This document shows positions 22,200-33,868 of a stretch of 64,000 nucleotides of DNA, piece after piece. The DNA is from Nelumbo lutea (lineage: Eukaryota > Streptophyta > Magnoliopsida > Proteales > Nelumbonaceae). The notes under the pieces are model-generated. The model worked only from the letters and a program-made list of their open reading frames with translations, was not told where the DNA came from and did not search any database. Location: contig JAKGHH010000001.1 of the NCBI GenBank assembly GCA_022828595.1, positions 70,366,401 to 70,430,400 of the forward strand, in the 5' to 3' direction. The translations under genes and the position numbers were made by a program. Position 1 is the first letter of the stretch. Every line of letters begins with the position of its first letter.

Positions 22200-22490
22200 T
22201 AAAATCAAATACTGATTGCATTATATTTACAGATGCTGGCAAAATTAATCACTCCCTATTTAATTATGGCATCATCATCTTATTTAGATTGTCTTTGTAT
22301 CACAGGAGGAAGGAAGCACCTAAAGTCAGTGGAGGAAGCTGAACTTTTTGCTATACAGCAGGGAATTCATCAAGCATTTCAAATGGCCAAATCTAATTTA
22401 TTGATATATTCAGATTCCCAACTAGTTGTGCATGCGCTGCAAAATACAACTTATCTACATTGGTCGAGCCTGTGACTTTTAATGAAAACC
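22200..22490 (+). pseudogene. LINE ORF2 C-terminal RNase H relic
   Basis: Around 22214 one frame reads DCIIFTDAGKI (first catalytic Asp region). A second frame gives SVEEAELFAIQQGIHQA (catalytic Glu) and LLIYSDSQLVVHAL (catalytic Asp). The order matches plant RVT_3-type RNase H. A frameshift lies between the first and second motifs. The A-rich 3' tail follows about 100 bp later. Confidence 0.72.
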
Positions 22491-22613
22491 AAAAACTTTT
22501 TGTTGAATCAATATCCTCCAGATACAGCAGATGTAAATTAAAGGACCTTTTAATCTGTTCTCCTAGCTAATATAATGCTTTTATCTTTCAAAAAATAAAA
22601 AATAAAAAATTAA

Positions 22614-25300
22614 TTCCTGTCTCAAATCCAACCTGAGATTTGCTGTATGGATGTGGATGCCAGCAACCATTCATCGTCATCTGCTGAAGGTGAAGTTATG
22701 TACCAAAATCAGAATCTGTGTATCGATTTTGGTCCATTATATTGCATGTGTTATTTCTTTCATGTCAAGGAATCCTATGCCAATCCGAATGGGCCACCGG
22801 GGAACTGTATCAAAAGGTTTTTTGTCTGAATTGGCCATGCATGTCTGGAGAACAGTCAATACCACAGGGTGTGCAGTTTCTTTATTATTGCTACTTTTTT
22901 ATTTATTTCTAGTCCAGTCATTTGGGGGAGAGGGGGTGTTTGGCCAACAAAGCATCTATCTGCTTCTTCCACCATGTTGCTCACAACACTAAGCATTGCC
23001 TACGACCCCCCAACAAGATATGGACACACAAGCATCCATCTATCTATTCGTTTAATAGCTGGCCTGGCCATATACGATTGGAGGGTCACAAGAAAATGCT
23101 GCCACCTTTGTTTGTCAATCTATATGATTTTATGATTTTTCTTTTTGAAACGAAACTAACTGTCACATCAGCAAATCAGAGAATGGATTTACATTTTCAT
23201 CTCTTCACTCTCATCAGCTGAGACTCAGAGCTTACAAGTGTCTTTATTACTTTTCTAAATGGGACCGATCTTTTGGGTGAGTTCTCTTTTGCATGCACCA
23301 ACTTTTGTACGAGTGTAGAAGAGAAATAGAGGGATAGTCCACGTCAGATGAAGAGGTAGAATCCACTCAATCCTTGATTTCTGCCATAACATTGATGGAC
23401 CCTTTGATAGATACAACTCTGTTTTGAGTTCTTTTTCACTTGTACTCTTAGACAATTAGTGTTAATTTACTCGTACCAATCAATGCATCAGAGGGTGGTG
23501 TATGCTAAACCCAGTTAGTGGGTTAGTGCTGGTAGAAGGAAAAAATTTCACTCCTTGAATGAAGAAGAATGCAAGATTGGCACATAATCAATGATGTACT
23601 AAGGCTTAACATAATTTTTTACTGAGAAGTATACTATAGTCCACTGCAGAATTCTGAAATTGTAGCCTCCCATAGTCTATTAGTAGCCACCGCTATAAAC
23701 CACATCTTACTCATAAATTTGACATCAATCCATGGTCACAATTTATCCCACTTATCCCACTTGTACAGTAGAGATAAGAATTCATGCTGATATTCAATCT
23801 TTTCAAAGAACCATTCAAACCTAAAAGCTTATATGCTTGTTGTATTTATAGTGTTCTGAAAAGAAGATTCAAAATGCATGAACCTTTCTTCTTCCTCTCG
23901 TTTGAGTTGTGTTAACAGGTGCATACAGGCCTACCTTGTATTCACCATGCAATAGCCGAATCCCATATAAGAATAAACCTTCAAGCATGTGTAATATAAT
24001 ACACAATATGTGTTTACATGCTTTGAAGGTACATTCCTATTGGTGATCCAATAATGGATCCACCAAGGCATTGTTTGTTTTTAGGTACTCGGGTAATGTA
24101 TTTTTTCTGGGCAAATTGTTTTTAGAAAAAAGTTGCTTGAGTAACTTTTAAAGCAAATGTTCTTTGGAGAAGTACGGATAGGCCTATGGCCTATTGCAGA
24201 TTTATAAATCGCATTGCAGATCTATAAATATTCAAAATGTTAAATATCTTCACTCTATGCATCAATGTCCATCCATGAAGTAACATGGGTTAACATCAAC
24301 CCCAATTGTAATTTGGGCCTAAAAATTCTGACCATGAGCTGAACCGTTATTCTCTCAATGAGAGAAGAGATAAGCAACTTATTAATCCTCCGGGAGAGTA
24401 TCCCATAATAGCTGTGCGAGAATGCAGGTAAATCGATCAATTACACGGTTGGTCAATTTACCTCTGCAAGATACGAGTAGATCGCAATACGTTTGAACCC
24501 CTGGCCGACAAGAATGAGATCGGTTCTCTTGTGATTATGGTTAGACTTCGAGACAGTACACTGGTGGGGTATGGGTGTTAGAATTGTTGTCACACATCAA
24601 ATCAATTTTTTTTTTTAATTGCAGTTTCAGTTACAAATAACTAAAGATGAGTTGTTTGTTTGTTATTGTTGGTTTGTGAATGGTGGTTATACGGGATATC
24701 TGTAATTCAGATTAACCAGTACAATCAGCTCAAAATCACTAAACTTTTGTCCAAATATTCCTCTTTTTTAATCACTACTTTGCAGTTTGCACTAATAAAT
24801 ATGAAGCAGAAAGCTGCAACTCCATTGTTGATCTTTAGGAGAATTATCTTTTACTACTTTTGGGAGAATTTATAGATCGAAAGGGGTTATGATACCACAC
24901 CAAGCAGCTCAGTGGGATAAAAACAATGGAGACATTTAAACTTTTTAATATGAAAGGTGTTTGGTACTATGTATAGTGTTTTAAGTCACAACTTTTGTAC
25001 TTAAACTATGACACTATGACATTATGACATTGGGAATGGAGAAAATGAGATATTTTGACACAATAGCATCCTAGCCACGTATGGAGAACATCTCATCCTC
25101 TTAAATGTTATTATGCATGGAGAGATGTTCCCAATTTCAGGAGATAGTGTTCAGTGGATAAGTGTGGGTGGAGTTCTTGTGGGTAGGAGATCCTGAGTCC
25201 CATAAGCTAATGATGGTTTCAAATACATGACATCACATAGTACAACTGAAGTAGGGACGCCCCCCAAATGCTTAGAAATGAATTTTGACATTTCCCACAC
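22614..25300. other. Noncoding stretch
   Basis: Several overlapping frames at 22647-23221 have no recognisable domain and mutually conflicting phases; I do not call a gene. About 24067-24110 begins like a Tourist-type terminus (GGCATTGTTTGTTTTTAGG) without a partner. Confidence 0.4.
23973..24033. repeat. Short imperfect hairpin
   Basis: CCTTCAAGCATGTGTAA on the left pairs with TTACATGCTTTGAAGG on the right, with a second short pairing (ATACACA / TGTGTTT) inside. The stem is about 16-18 bp with one or two bulges. It could be a small MITE remnant. I have no evidence that it is transcribed. Confidence 0.45.
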
Positions 25301-25304
25301 CGAG

Positions 25305-25411
25305 GGTGGCAACTTGGGTTGGGTTAAGCATTTGTGAAATATTTTAACAGGCCTAAACCTTAAATCAAGCCCGATCTAGTTGAATTTCTTTAATTTGGGC
25401 AACCCACCCTT
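25305..25411. repeat. Short GGGTGGCAACTTGGG inverted repeat
   Basis: AGGGTGGCAACTTGGG at the left faces TTTGGGCAACCCACCCT at the right, about 75 bp apart. A sequence like the left end (AGGGTGGCGACTTGGG) occurs alone at about 38269. Probably a small hAT-type derivative. Confidence 0.4.
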
Positions 25412-25420
25412 ATATACATA

Positions 25421-25830
25421 GGGGTGTCAATGGACCGGTTTTGGAGGTACCAGTCCAAACCAAAACCAATTTGGACGGATTGGATGGACCAACAAGACAT
25501 TGAATTGAAGGTACCAGTCTAGACTTAATGCTTCAAAGTATTATTTATTGGATTGGATTGGACCTGATCCATATAATAAATTTATATTGAATTGGTTTGG
25601 ATTGAGCCAATTATCTCGTCCATTGATAGAAGATAAGAATATAGGTGCCAATGGACCAGGTTTGGGTTAGAACCATTATAAATTAAAATAAATTAAAATA
25701 AATTGAATGGCCCAAATATTGAATTGGACCAGTTCAAAATCGTCCAAAATATTCATTGGATTGGATTGGACCTGGTCCATTTGTAATGGACCCACACTGG
25801 ACCAAATCCAGTCCAATTGACACCCCTACA
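25421..25830. mobile_element. hAT-like MITE, GGGGTGTCAAT-type TIR (copy 1)
   Basis: The left terminus GGGGTGTCAATGGACC is matched by the inverted right terminus GGTCCA(A)TTGACACCCC-like end near 25811-25826. TATATACATA stands at 25411-25420 and again at 25831-25840, probably including an 8-bp hAT duplication, although the tract is low complexity. The interior alternates 'ggattggattggacc' with its inverse. A second copy is at 38633-39018. Confidence 0.7.
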
Positions 25831-25840
25831 TATATACATA

Positions 25841-26427
25841 ACCCAACAAAAAATAAGCACATGTATCTATGTGAATAAATTTGGTTTGGTTTTGCATTAA
25901 TAAATTTTACATTGTATTTGGTTGTGATGGGTGCATTTTGCTCCCATTTTGAATGTATCTATTGTCTGTTTGCCATAACGAAACATTTAAAGAAGAAAAG
26001 GATGCATCTATTGAGTATTGACTGTTGTTCAGTCTTCTGATAAGAGCTCTCTTACATCCAAAATATCCAGGGAAATGATCCCACCATCTTAGCTGTACCA
26101 ATTGGCCCATCCGAGATGGACTTCAGTAGGGCTAGGCTGTTTTTGCCACGTGATTGGCTATGTAATTGGACATAGACCCTCTACATTTGCTGCATGTTTG
26201 ATCTTTGTTCTTCTATATCTATATGGGCCCTATTGGGCATGCTACAGTGGAATGTTCTTGGGCCACTTGGAGTTGTTCTCAAATGATTCGGACACCTCAG
26301 CCTACATGACTACATGATTCATGTGAATGACCTCAATACCATTTAATTGAGACCATGTTAATCAATCTCCAGGGCCGACAGAAATGTCCAACCTCCATTA
26401 TTGTGATTGTAAGCTATAATTTAATAA
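25841..26427. other. Noncoding stretch
   Basis: No gene or repeat that I can support. Confidence 0.4.
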
Positions 26428-26692
26428 GGTTCTGTTTGATTTAAAGGAATTGAAGGCTTAGAATTGAAATCCGAATGAGCCATTTCAATTTTAACTGTTT
26501 AGTTAAGTGGAATCGGAATTTTATTCCCATTTCTAATGGAATGATATTCTCCCATTTGAGAGAATCGCTATTCCTTATTTCTTCTTTGGAAATAAAATCT
26601 TACTCCAACTAATTTTAATTCTCATTCGCATTCTTATCTAAATCAAACAGAATATGGGAATAGACCATTCCAAACTGCCAAACAAACATACC
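26428..26692. mobile_element. Degenerate MITE
   Basis: Left end GGTTCTGTTTGATTTAAAGG is matched in inverse by AAATCAAACAGAAT near 26640-26653. Beyond that lies a second terminus-like piece (GCCAAACAAACATACCC) resembling the right end of the element at 7809-8082. TAA precedes the left end. The interior has ggaat/attcc inverted motifs. It may be two overlapping remnants. Confidence 0.5.
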
Positions 26693-27792
26693 CTGCAATA
26701 ATCTAACTATATCTGGGGCCTTTGGTTCCATCTATTTAGCCCAAAATGCTGAATCTGCTCCTATATATATCAAGTTACCAACCCCCTTCAGCTGAAAGAT
26801 TCTAACAAGCCGAAGGACGATGCCCTTACGACACGTCTGTAAATTAACGAGTTTTTTGACTCATTTCTGTCGGAAAACCAACAGACAACATCAGCTGCCA
26901 TCTGTTTGATCTGGGTCTCCACAGAGTAATGAAGGCGTACTCTCAACTCTGTGGAATAAGCCGAACAAAGGTTCTGACCGTACATTTAACCTATGGCCAA
27001 CCTCTATCCACAGAGCAGAGGTGGTGCTGGCTATTGATTTAATTTCTAAATAAAAAATATGCGGTACTCACATTGGCAACGATAAGCATCTGCTACATGT
27101 ATGTGATGCTGGAGTGGACTTCATACCTGCCAAGTTACTGACAAGTAGGATGCAGTTCAGTTCATTTGGACGGAAACTGTCAGCCAGTTGGTACCATTCA
27201 ACCAAGAACTATGTTTTCATCAGCTGGGTCTGTAACCCATTGAAGGGTCCAACTGATGCATCATCAAGGGTGGCTTTTAATTAAGCCAACTGACATGAAT
27301 TCTGTTTTATTTGCTTGTTTTTTGGCAGAAAACGAGAGAAAATCATGAATCGAATAAAATATAGAGATTGCTGTCTGCTTTGTGCTTGCCACCGACCTGC
27401 GGTATGGCAAACAATGAGTTCTATTAGTCGTTGGGAGAGAGAGAAAGAGAGTACAGAGTAGTTATGGATCTACTAAAGTGAAGGGAAGCCTCGTCTTAAT
27501 TTCCCAGTGTACTGTGTATGTTGAAACAGTCTGTTTTCAATACAAACAGTCACACAAAAACATACAGAGACAGAGAGAGAAGGGAAGAGTCGTCTTTCCC
27601 TGTTCACTGCATTGTGCTTTTGGATGGGCAATCAAAATCAAGGATGGGGAGTTGAAAGGACAGCCTCTTTGCCTTTCCCCACTTCCCCGTGCACTCTCCC
27701 CATGCACTGAATTTCTAAGTTGATAGTTCTTTTCCAAATACTGCATGTTCACACACTCACAGACAGACAGACAAACAGATTCACTGAAGCTG

Positions 27793-27840
<48 letters not shown>

Positions 27841-29041
27841 CTTGTATGTCCATGGAGAGAATCGTGAAGAGACACAAAGTAGAAGTTCTTCGTGGAAGAT
27901 AAGCACAAGAGATTATAACCCAAGTACGAAGCACGAATTTAGAAGCAAAATAATTAGTTAGATCACTGCTTGAATCTTGAATTGTACATTTTTGTGGGAA
28001 TATTTCCTCAGTGTGACATTGCTAATCATAGTATAAAATCCTCTTTCAAAGGCAATTTACTGTCTTCTTGTGGATTAATTTCTTGTCTGACTGGTGTGAC
28101 TCATCAAATCAGCTGGTATGTGAGGTCATTCCTTACAGAGTGATGACATTCCAATGATGGGTTTACCCCCAATTAACATTCTTTTTCATTTTAATCCAAA
28201 ATTCACCAATTTTTTTCCCCTTGAACATATTCCAATCCAGCTAGACCTTTAAAAAAAATATGTACACAGTAGAATTCGCTCATATATTTTAAAGAAAAAA
28301 ACAAATGCCCACTTATCCTAAATTTCTACTTACATCATCCCATAACTAATTAATATGTAGCATAACCAAAAACAGACCTCTCTCAGCCGACCATCTCAAG
28401 AGACCTTATCAGATAGCGACTACCCTAACATGACTAAAAGCCTTCTTTATTATTTGTTTATTAGGGCTTTATGTGGCAACATGAGCTATAGCAAAAGGGC
28501 TTTACTAGGCCTTTTGGCCCACTTCATTTTTCCATATCTATAATTAACCAACAAAGTTGGGTATTAACAGGAATCTTTGGTAGGAATAATACCATTTTTG
28601 GCCCACTTCTTCATCCCCCACAAAGCCCTTTTCCTATCTAATAATCTAGTATACCCATTACAATTAGGCAGTTGATGATCATATCCCACAATAGCTAGTA
28701 GCTAGTGATCACTGGCACAACGTTCTGCACCGCCTGTTTCTCTCTCTGTACTTCTAACCTTGAACAAGTATGGAGATCATACAACTCTGTCTCACCACCT
28801 TGATTGGTTGGTTGCTGAAATTTCAAATTCCATGTGACCGAAGAAAAAAGGGAAATCAGATCAGGGTCACTTAGCAAATACTTGATTTGATCATCACTGG
28901 ATGGTGCATATCTAGGCAATGATTCATCATCTGCAGCCACTTAGCAAGCAGAAATAGGATTGCATGTTGACTGAAGAGCCACATAGCTAGAGAAAGCTGT
29001 GCTGTGCCTGAGTAGACCAATCGCAGACCATGAAGGGCTTA
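26693..29041. other. Noncoding DNA upstream of NCED
   Basis: Apart from the (AG)n tract I see no supported gene. The 81-codon minus frame at 28695-28940 (MAADDESLPRYAPSSDDQ...) has no family I recognise, no neighbouring exons and no promoter evidence, so it is not called. Confidence 0.4.
27799..27838. repeat. (AG)20 microsatellite
   Basis: An uninterrupted AG dinucleotide run about 40 bp long, preceded by acagacagacagacaaac-type short repeats at about 27760-27780. The reading frames across it (poly-Arg/Glu or poly-Leu/Ser) are artefacts. Confidence 0.95.
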
Positions 29042-29408
29042 TGACGTGTAATTAAGGAACTAAGGGCCTACACGTAGAGAATAAAGTAAAAAAATTACAT
29101 GAGAAGAAACACAGAAACCAGGAGCCATCTTCTTCGAGTGTGTCCAAGTCAAACGTGGGGCAGCCATGAGCCGTGCATGCAACAGAAAATCCATGAGAAA
29201 AGTGGGATGGGCCGACCGCAGGTTCTCTCGACCGACTTGTCCTTCCAATGGCGTGCCACAGAGTCATGGCTTACCGCTTACCCACACGTGCTATCTCAAC
29301 TCAATATTAGTATCCAATGAATGAATAAATTCTCTTGAATCCTCATCTTACACGTATTAAGTCATCTGTTCATCCCACCTTTCTCTTTATTAATTCCTCT
29401 CCTATAAA
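29042..29408 (+). promoter_or_regulatory. NCED promoter: ABRE-like motifs, RY motif, TATA box
   Basis: TATAAA at 29403-29408 lies 69 bp before the NCED start codon. Upstream are three ACGTG cores: TGACGTGT (29042-29049), ACGTGGGG (29153-29160) and ACACGTGC (29284-29291, containing a perfect CACGTG). The palindrome TGCATGCA at 29174-29181 is a perfect RY motif. ACGTG cores are bound by ABA-responsive bZIP factors and RY motifs by B3 factors of the ABI3/FUS3/LEC2 group. Whether these sites act here is inference from position only. Confidence 0.6.
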
Positions 29409-29476
29409 GATCCCCAGAATCCACCCTACTCTTCACCAACACTTTTCCACTTGTTCCCTCTGCCTTTGCTCCAACT

Positions 29477-31309
29477 ATGCAACCCTCTCAGCTCTTCTTT
29501 AACAACCCAAATAGTCCCATATGTGAAATTGAACCGAAAATGTGGGCACCCATGAAGAAAAACTCAGCAAAATCTCCGTCTTTTACATGTAAAATTCATG
29601 TTACGCAATCGAGGAAGACTCCCCCCATCCCTACAACACCCATGCCGAGGCCTGAGCCAAAGCCACTGATCCAACCTCAACCTTCAGCTCCGCCCAAGCC
29701 CGTGCCTAGACAGCCCTCCGAGCGAAACCCACTTCAGAAATTGGCAGCTGCAGTGTTGGACAAGGTGGAGGCCTCCATAGTAGAGGAACATATGGAGAAG
29801 AAGCATCCGCTACCACGGGCGGTGGACCCAGCCATTCAAATAGCTGGGAATTTTGCTCCAGTGAAGGAGTCGCCTGTTCAGCATGGGCTCAAGGTAGCCG
29901 GTCGAATCCCCGCAGACCTCCGTGGTGGGGTTTACGTGCGGAATGGAGCAAACCCCATGTTTGCTCCGACAGGAGGACACCACCTGTTTGACGGAGATGG
30001 CATGATCCATGCCGTGTCGTTGGACTCTGCTGACAGAGCTATCTACAGTGGCCGGTTGACGCGCACAAGCCGACTTGTGCAAGAAGCGGCAATGGGGAGG
30101 CCCTACTTCCCAAAAGCAATTGGAGAGCTGCATGGCCACTCGGGTATTGCTCGACTGGTGCTCTTCTGTGCGCGCTCCATGGCTGGCCTAATCGACGCAA
30201 GCCAAGGCATCGGAGTGGCCAATGCTGGGCTTGTTTACTTCAATGGCCGACTGCTTGCCATGTCCGAGGACGACCTCCCCTACCATGTCAGGATCACGGC
30301 TGACGGTGACCTAGAAACAGTTGGGCGGTACGACTTTTGTGGGCAACTCCGATCACCGATGATCGCACACCCCAAAGTGGACCCAGCGACGGGTGAGCTT
30401 TTCACCCTGAGCTACGACGTGGTCAGGAAGCCTTATCTCAAGTTCTTCAAATTTGACGCGCGCGGTAGAAAGTCCCCCGACGTTGCCATCTCCCTCCAAC
30501 AACCAACCATGATCCACGACTTCGCTATAACTGAGAATTCCGTCATCATCCCTGATCATCAAGTAGTTTTCAAGCTCTCTGAGATGGTTCGCGGCGGATC
30601 GCCGGTTGTCTATGACCAAAAGAAAACTTCCCGATTCGGAGTCTTGCCGAGATATGACGTAGACGAGTCCAGAATTCAATGGATTGATGTGCCCAACTGT
30701 TTCTGCTTCCACTTATGGAACGCGTGGGAAGAGAACTCCAGCAACGGTCACAAATTAATCAAGGTCATCGGATCCTGCATGACTCCTCCAGACTCTGTAT
30801 TTGCGGACCGGAACGAGCCGCTTCGCAGCATTTTATCAGAAATTCAGCTAAACTTGACAACCGGTGTGTCCAGTCGTCGGGAAATTGTGTCGGGATTGAA
30901 TTTAGAAGCAGGGCAAGTTAACAAGAAACTGCTTGGCCGGAAGACCCAATACGCTTACCTCGCAATTGCCGAGCCGTGGCCGAAATGCTCAGGTTTTGCC
31001 AAGGTCAATTTGGAGACTGGAGAGGTAAAGCAGTTTGTTTATGGTGATGGGAGGTTCGGCGGAGAGCCGTGTTTCGTGCCTGGTGGGCGCCATTCTTTAG
31101 ATTTATCAGCTGGTAGTAATGAAGATGATGGGTATGTCATGAATTTTGTCAGAGATGAGAAGACTGAGACATCCGAGCTGGTGGTGGTGAATGCTTCGAC
31201 CATGAATCAAGAAGCTTCAGTAAAGCTTCCTTCAAGGGTGCCCTACGGCCTCCATGGTACTTTTGTTAGTTCTGAAGATCTAAAAGCTCAAGCTTTTGGT
31301 TTTAAATGA
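29477..31309 (+). CDS. NCED: 9-cis-epoxycarotenoid dioxygenase (NCED)
   Basis: Plastid enzyme that cleaves 9-cis-violaxanthin or 9'-cis-neoxanthin to xanthoxin, the committed step of ABA synthesis. The 610-residue intronless frame is close to the family's usual ~580-610. Residues 1-75 are Ser/Pro/Lys-rich and low in acids, like a transit peptide. Residues about 84-106 ([20 protein letters not shown]) form the amphipathic helix linked to thylakoid attachment. The four iron ligands are visible: H298 (IAHPK), H347 (MIHDF), H412 (FHLWN), H593 (GLHGT). Second-shell acids E264, E477 and E530 are also present. The FDGDGM and [21 protein letters not shown] blocks distinguish NCED from CCD1/CCD4. No stop or frameshift; GC content is far above the flanks, as is common for NCEDs. 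The first ATG was chosen because it follows the TATA box by 69 bp; the next Met is residue 22. Which NCED subgroup is not settled; the [17 protein letters not shown] segment and the RY motif lean to the seed (NCED6-like) type. Confidence 0.97.
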   Translation: MQPSQLFFNNPNSPICEIEPKMWAPMKKNSAKSPSFTCKIHVTQSRKTPPIPTTPMPRPEPKPLIQPQPSAPPKPVPRQPSERNPLQKLAAAVLDKVEASIVEEHMEKKHPLPRAVDPAIQIAGNFAPVKESPVQHGLKVAGRIPADLRGGVYVRNGANPMFAPTGGHHLFDGDGMIHAVSLDSADRAIYSGRLTRTSRLVQEAAMGRPYFPKAIGELHGHSGIARLVLFCARSMAGLIDASQGIGVANAGLVYFNGRLLAMSEDDLPYHVRITADGDLETVGRYDFCGQLRSPMIAHPKVDPATGELFTLSYDVVRKPYLKFFKFDARGRKSPDVAISLQQPTMIHDFAITENSVIIPDHQVVFKLSEMVRGGSPVVYDQKKTSRFGVLPRYDVDESRIQWIDVPNCFCFHLWNAWEENSSNGHKLIKVIGSCMTPPDSVFADRNEPLRSILSEIQLNLTTGVSSRREIVSGLNLEAGQVNKKLLGRKTQYAYLAIAEPWPKCSGFAKVNLETGEVKQFVYGDGRFGGEPCFVPGGRHSLDLSAGSNEDDGYVMNFVRDEKTETSELVVVNASTMNQEASVKLPSRVPYGLHGTFVSSEDLKAQAFGFK

Positions 31310-32620
31310 TAAACCGTTTTTTTTTTTCCCACTTTTCTTTTTCGTTTCTGTTGATTTCTCCCTTGAAGGGTACAAACAACCTACATATACAAAAACCTGT
31401 ATATTCTAAATGTGAAAAATTAATATTTGTAAAAGGTTTCGTAGATGGACCCATTAATTTATTTTACTCCTCTGGTCGTTTTTTATACTTAGCCACGTGG
31501 ACAATGTTGCCACGTGGAGCAGTTTTATTGGGTATGTCCATCCATCCGTCAGACGGAAAGCTAATTAAGCTTGGACCATTTGCAGTGGAAGAGACATTGT
31601 CTGTTTCTTGTCTGGAAGACTCTGTAATGAAGGTACGTACCGGGCTGTTTCGGTTGTTCATCGGCGATGGAATCTCCGGCTGGAAATGGTAGGAGAGGCA
31701 GTGGATAAGGCCCACCGTCAAGTGTGGTCCATATTTATCATATAATGTCACCAAGCACTCCACTAGCTAGTCCACTAAAACCTCTATGGATGGTTGCTTA
31801 ATTTTATCACATTTAGGAAGAGAGGTGAGAGGCCAGCTCAAACCATCTCACTCTTACAACGTGGCAAGTTAGGACATAATAGGCCTCCATCACGTCAGAG
31901 TCAGACAGAGAGAGAATTCGATTTTACTACCATAGTATCGTAGCGCACGGCTAAAACCGAGAATCAATGCCTTTGATGTATTGTTCTAATTGTCTTGGCT
32001 GTTGGGTCATGGGTTAAATAATTCAACCGGTCTGGTTCGATCCTTTGATCTGATTCAATTAAAAATATAAAAAAAATACAAAATGAGTATCTTCAGATTA
32101 TCTTTTAACATTTTAGATCAAAATGAGCGTATAACAATGAACAATATATAAGTCGTCAACATTGGGAAGCCCCTCTGGATACAGGGTTCCCGGTCCAAAC
32201 AGTCTGGACCGTCGGTCGGATCTTACTCGGAGGATACTGAAATTCAAAATATATTGGGATTCCAAGTTTTTATTATCAATTGCCAAAATTTACTTTTTAA
32301 GATTCCAGAACCGGTTTTTGGATATAATCTACATGGCTCAATCAAGGAAGTATTTGGCAAATCATTTCACGTGGTCTTTCAGATTTTTCAAGCCTCGGAA
32401 GAATAAAATGTGGCTTTTTCTGTTTGGCAATAAAATATATTAATCCAAAAAGATGTGTGCCCTAAAAATTTCATGAAAGACCCAAAATAGTCAAAAAAAT
32501 CTTTCTACACCCAAAATCTTGCATTTAACATTTATGTGGATCATGATAGAATTCATAGGATACCTAATAAATGTGGTCTAAATCTTCAAACACAAAACCC
32601 TAAAAGCTCACACATCTTTT
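31310..32620. other. NCED 3' flank and noncoding DNA
   Basis: A T-rich stretch follows the stop codon and the AT-rich DNA to about 31430 is presumably the 3' UTR; no single polyadenylation signal stands out. About 31990-32240 has 'ggttcgatcc', 'accggtctgg' phrases like the hAT MITEs but no termini. No further gene. Confidence 0.4.
31493..31517. promoter_or_regulatory. Twin G-boxes downstream of NCED
   Basis: Two perfect CCACGTGG palindromes lie at 31493-31500 and 31510-31517, 17 bp start to start, about 185 bp past the NCED stop codon. CACGTG G-boxes are bound by bZIP/bHLH factors and paired copies form a classical ABA-response arrangement. A role as a downstream enhancer is inference. Confidence 0.5.
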
Positions 32621-33060
32621 GGGTGATGTTTGGCATGGATGATGATTTCTTTTTGCCGATTATCCAGAAAATATAACCGATTTTTGGTATCAATTATTTT
32701 TGAAAAATCATCAAAAAATTGTTGTTTGGTATATGCCATGTAAACTGATTTTTGAGAAGTCGGCTTTGAGTCTGTTTGGTATTTGATTTTCAAGGGCCTA
32801 TTATTTCTGTATTAGAGTTATTATTCAATGCCATGTCATCCTTAAAAAATTAGAATTAGTTAAAAATCAAAGAATCACCAGAAAAGGTGATTCCGGAAAA
32901 GGGTTGATCTCAATAATTGAATTTTGGTTGATTTCTCAGAAATTGACATAACCGACCAACCAAACTAAAAAAGAAACCACTGATTCTTTAAATTCTGATA
33001 TGGATCCTGCGTGGCACCGATTTCTATGAAATCATCATTGGTGCAAACATAACATCACCT
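32621..33060. mobile_element. MITE, GGTGATGTTTG-type TIR, ~440 bp
   Basis: Left end GGGTGATGTTTGGCATGG then ATGATGATTTC; the inverse of the right end reads AGGTGATGTTATGTTTGC then AATGATGATTTC. The interior repeats ttggtat and aatcagaa-type motifs in both orientations. The flanks show no convincing duplication, so I leave the superfamily open (hAT is likely). Confidence 0.6.
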
Positions 33061-33868
33061 TAGCCATCTAGACCGTCAGAAGGTCTTCCTAAAAAGACTT
33101 GCGATATGACACCCAAATTAACATATCGGATTTTAACCTCACAAAGAATCCAATCTAGAATTCTATCTCCGAGCTGGATGCCATAGAATCGTTGCTAGTA
33201 GTAGTACAATGCGAACAAGTTATTGGGAAATGGCTAAGACCTTGTTAAAATTTCTCACAAAGAAAAGTACCTGGTAGAACTAAAGCTAAATGGTTTATTG
33301 TTGATTGATCATCCGTCCCTCTCCAATTCTAGGGCTATCTGTCTTTTAGCAGGCAGCCCTTGGGGAAACACGAAGGATAGGACTCCATTCAAATCTAGAA
33401 TCATAACTCATTCTTTCACTATGTACACGTGCACCACCCATAAAGGTGAGGTGAAATCTAGAATGCTAGAGGCCAAGGGCATAGAGCATATATAGATGGT
33501 CCCATTCCATCAAGGCTATATACTACACCATTAACAATGTCTCCATCATGACAAGAAATTAATGGAAAATGGTAGAAGGGTGTCATATATTATTGTGATG
33601 CTACCCACCAGGCCACTTTGATGGGTTCAAGTATGCAATTTGTTGTTTGGACGATTCCATGAAAGATGTGATTGATTGGGGGATCTTATCTGTTGTGCTC
33701 AGGTATTTTCAGAAAAATCCATACTTTAGGTCATTATTGTGTCTGCTTGATCCACTTTGTGTACTTTCTTCATGTGTTGTAGAAGTAGAAGTGACTTACT
33801 TTTAACCCCTCTCGCTCCCCAAACAAAAGAAAAGATAAGAAAATTTTCCAAAAAGAAAAAGTAGAAAG
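33061..33868. other. Noncoding stretch
   Basis: No supported gene. The 65-codon + frame at 33298 has no recognisable domain. Confidence 0.4.

Larger units (their letters stand above)
17533..22609 (+). mobile_element. Degenerate L1-type LINE (non-LTR retrotransposon)
   Basis: In order on the + strand: an ORF1 with DUF4283-like and zinc-knuckle remains, an APE-type endonuclease, reverse transcriptase, a zf-RVT zinc-binding region, a plant-type RNase H, and an A-rich tail (22590-22609). This is the standard order of plant L1 LINEs. All reading frames are broken by stops and frameshifts, the RT has lost a large internal block, and a 129-bp MITE is nested inside. No target duplication could be assigned. 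The 5' boundary is taken at the first recognisable ORF1 codon; a leader may extend upstream. Confidence 0.85.

Noticed and set aside
22647..23221. Cluster of overlapping + frames of 60-113 codons
   Set aside because: They conflict in phase, have no known domain and lie just beyond the LINE tail.
27537..27934. Frames with long Leu-Ser or Arg-Glu runs
   Set aside because: They translate the (AG)n microsatellite in different phases.
28695..28940. 81-codon minus-strand frame starting MAADDESLPRYAP
   Set aside because: It has no domain I recognise and no exon context or promoter, and lies in otherwise noncoding DNA upstream of NCED. It could be checked by transcript mapping.
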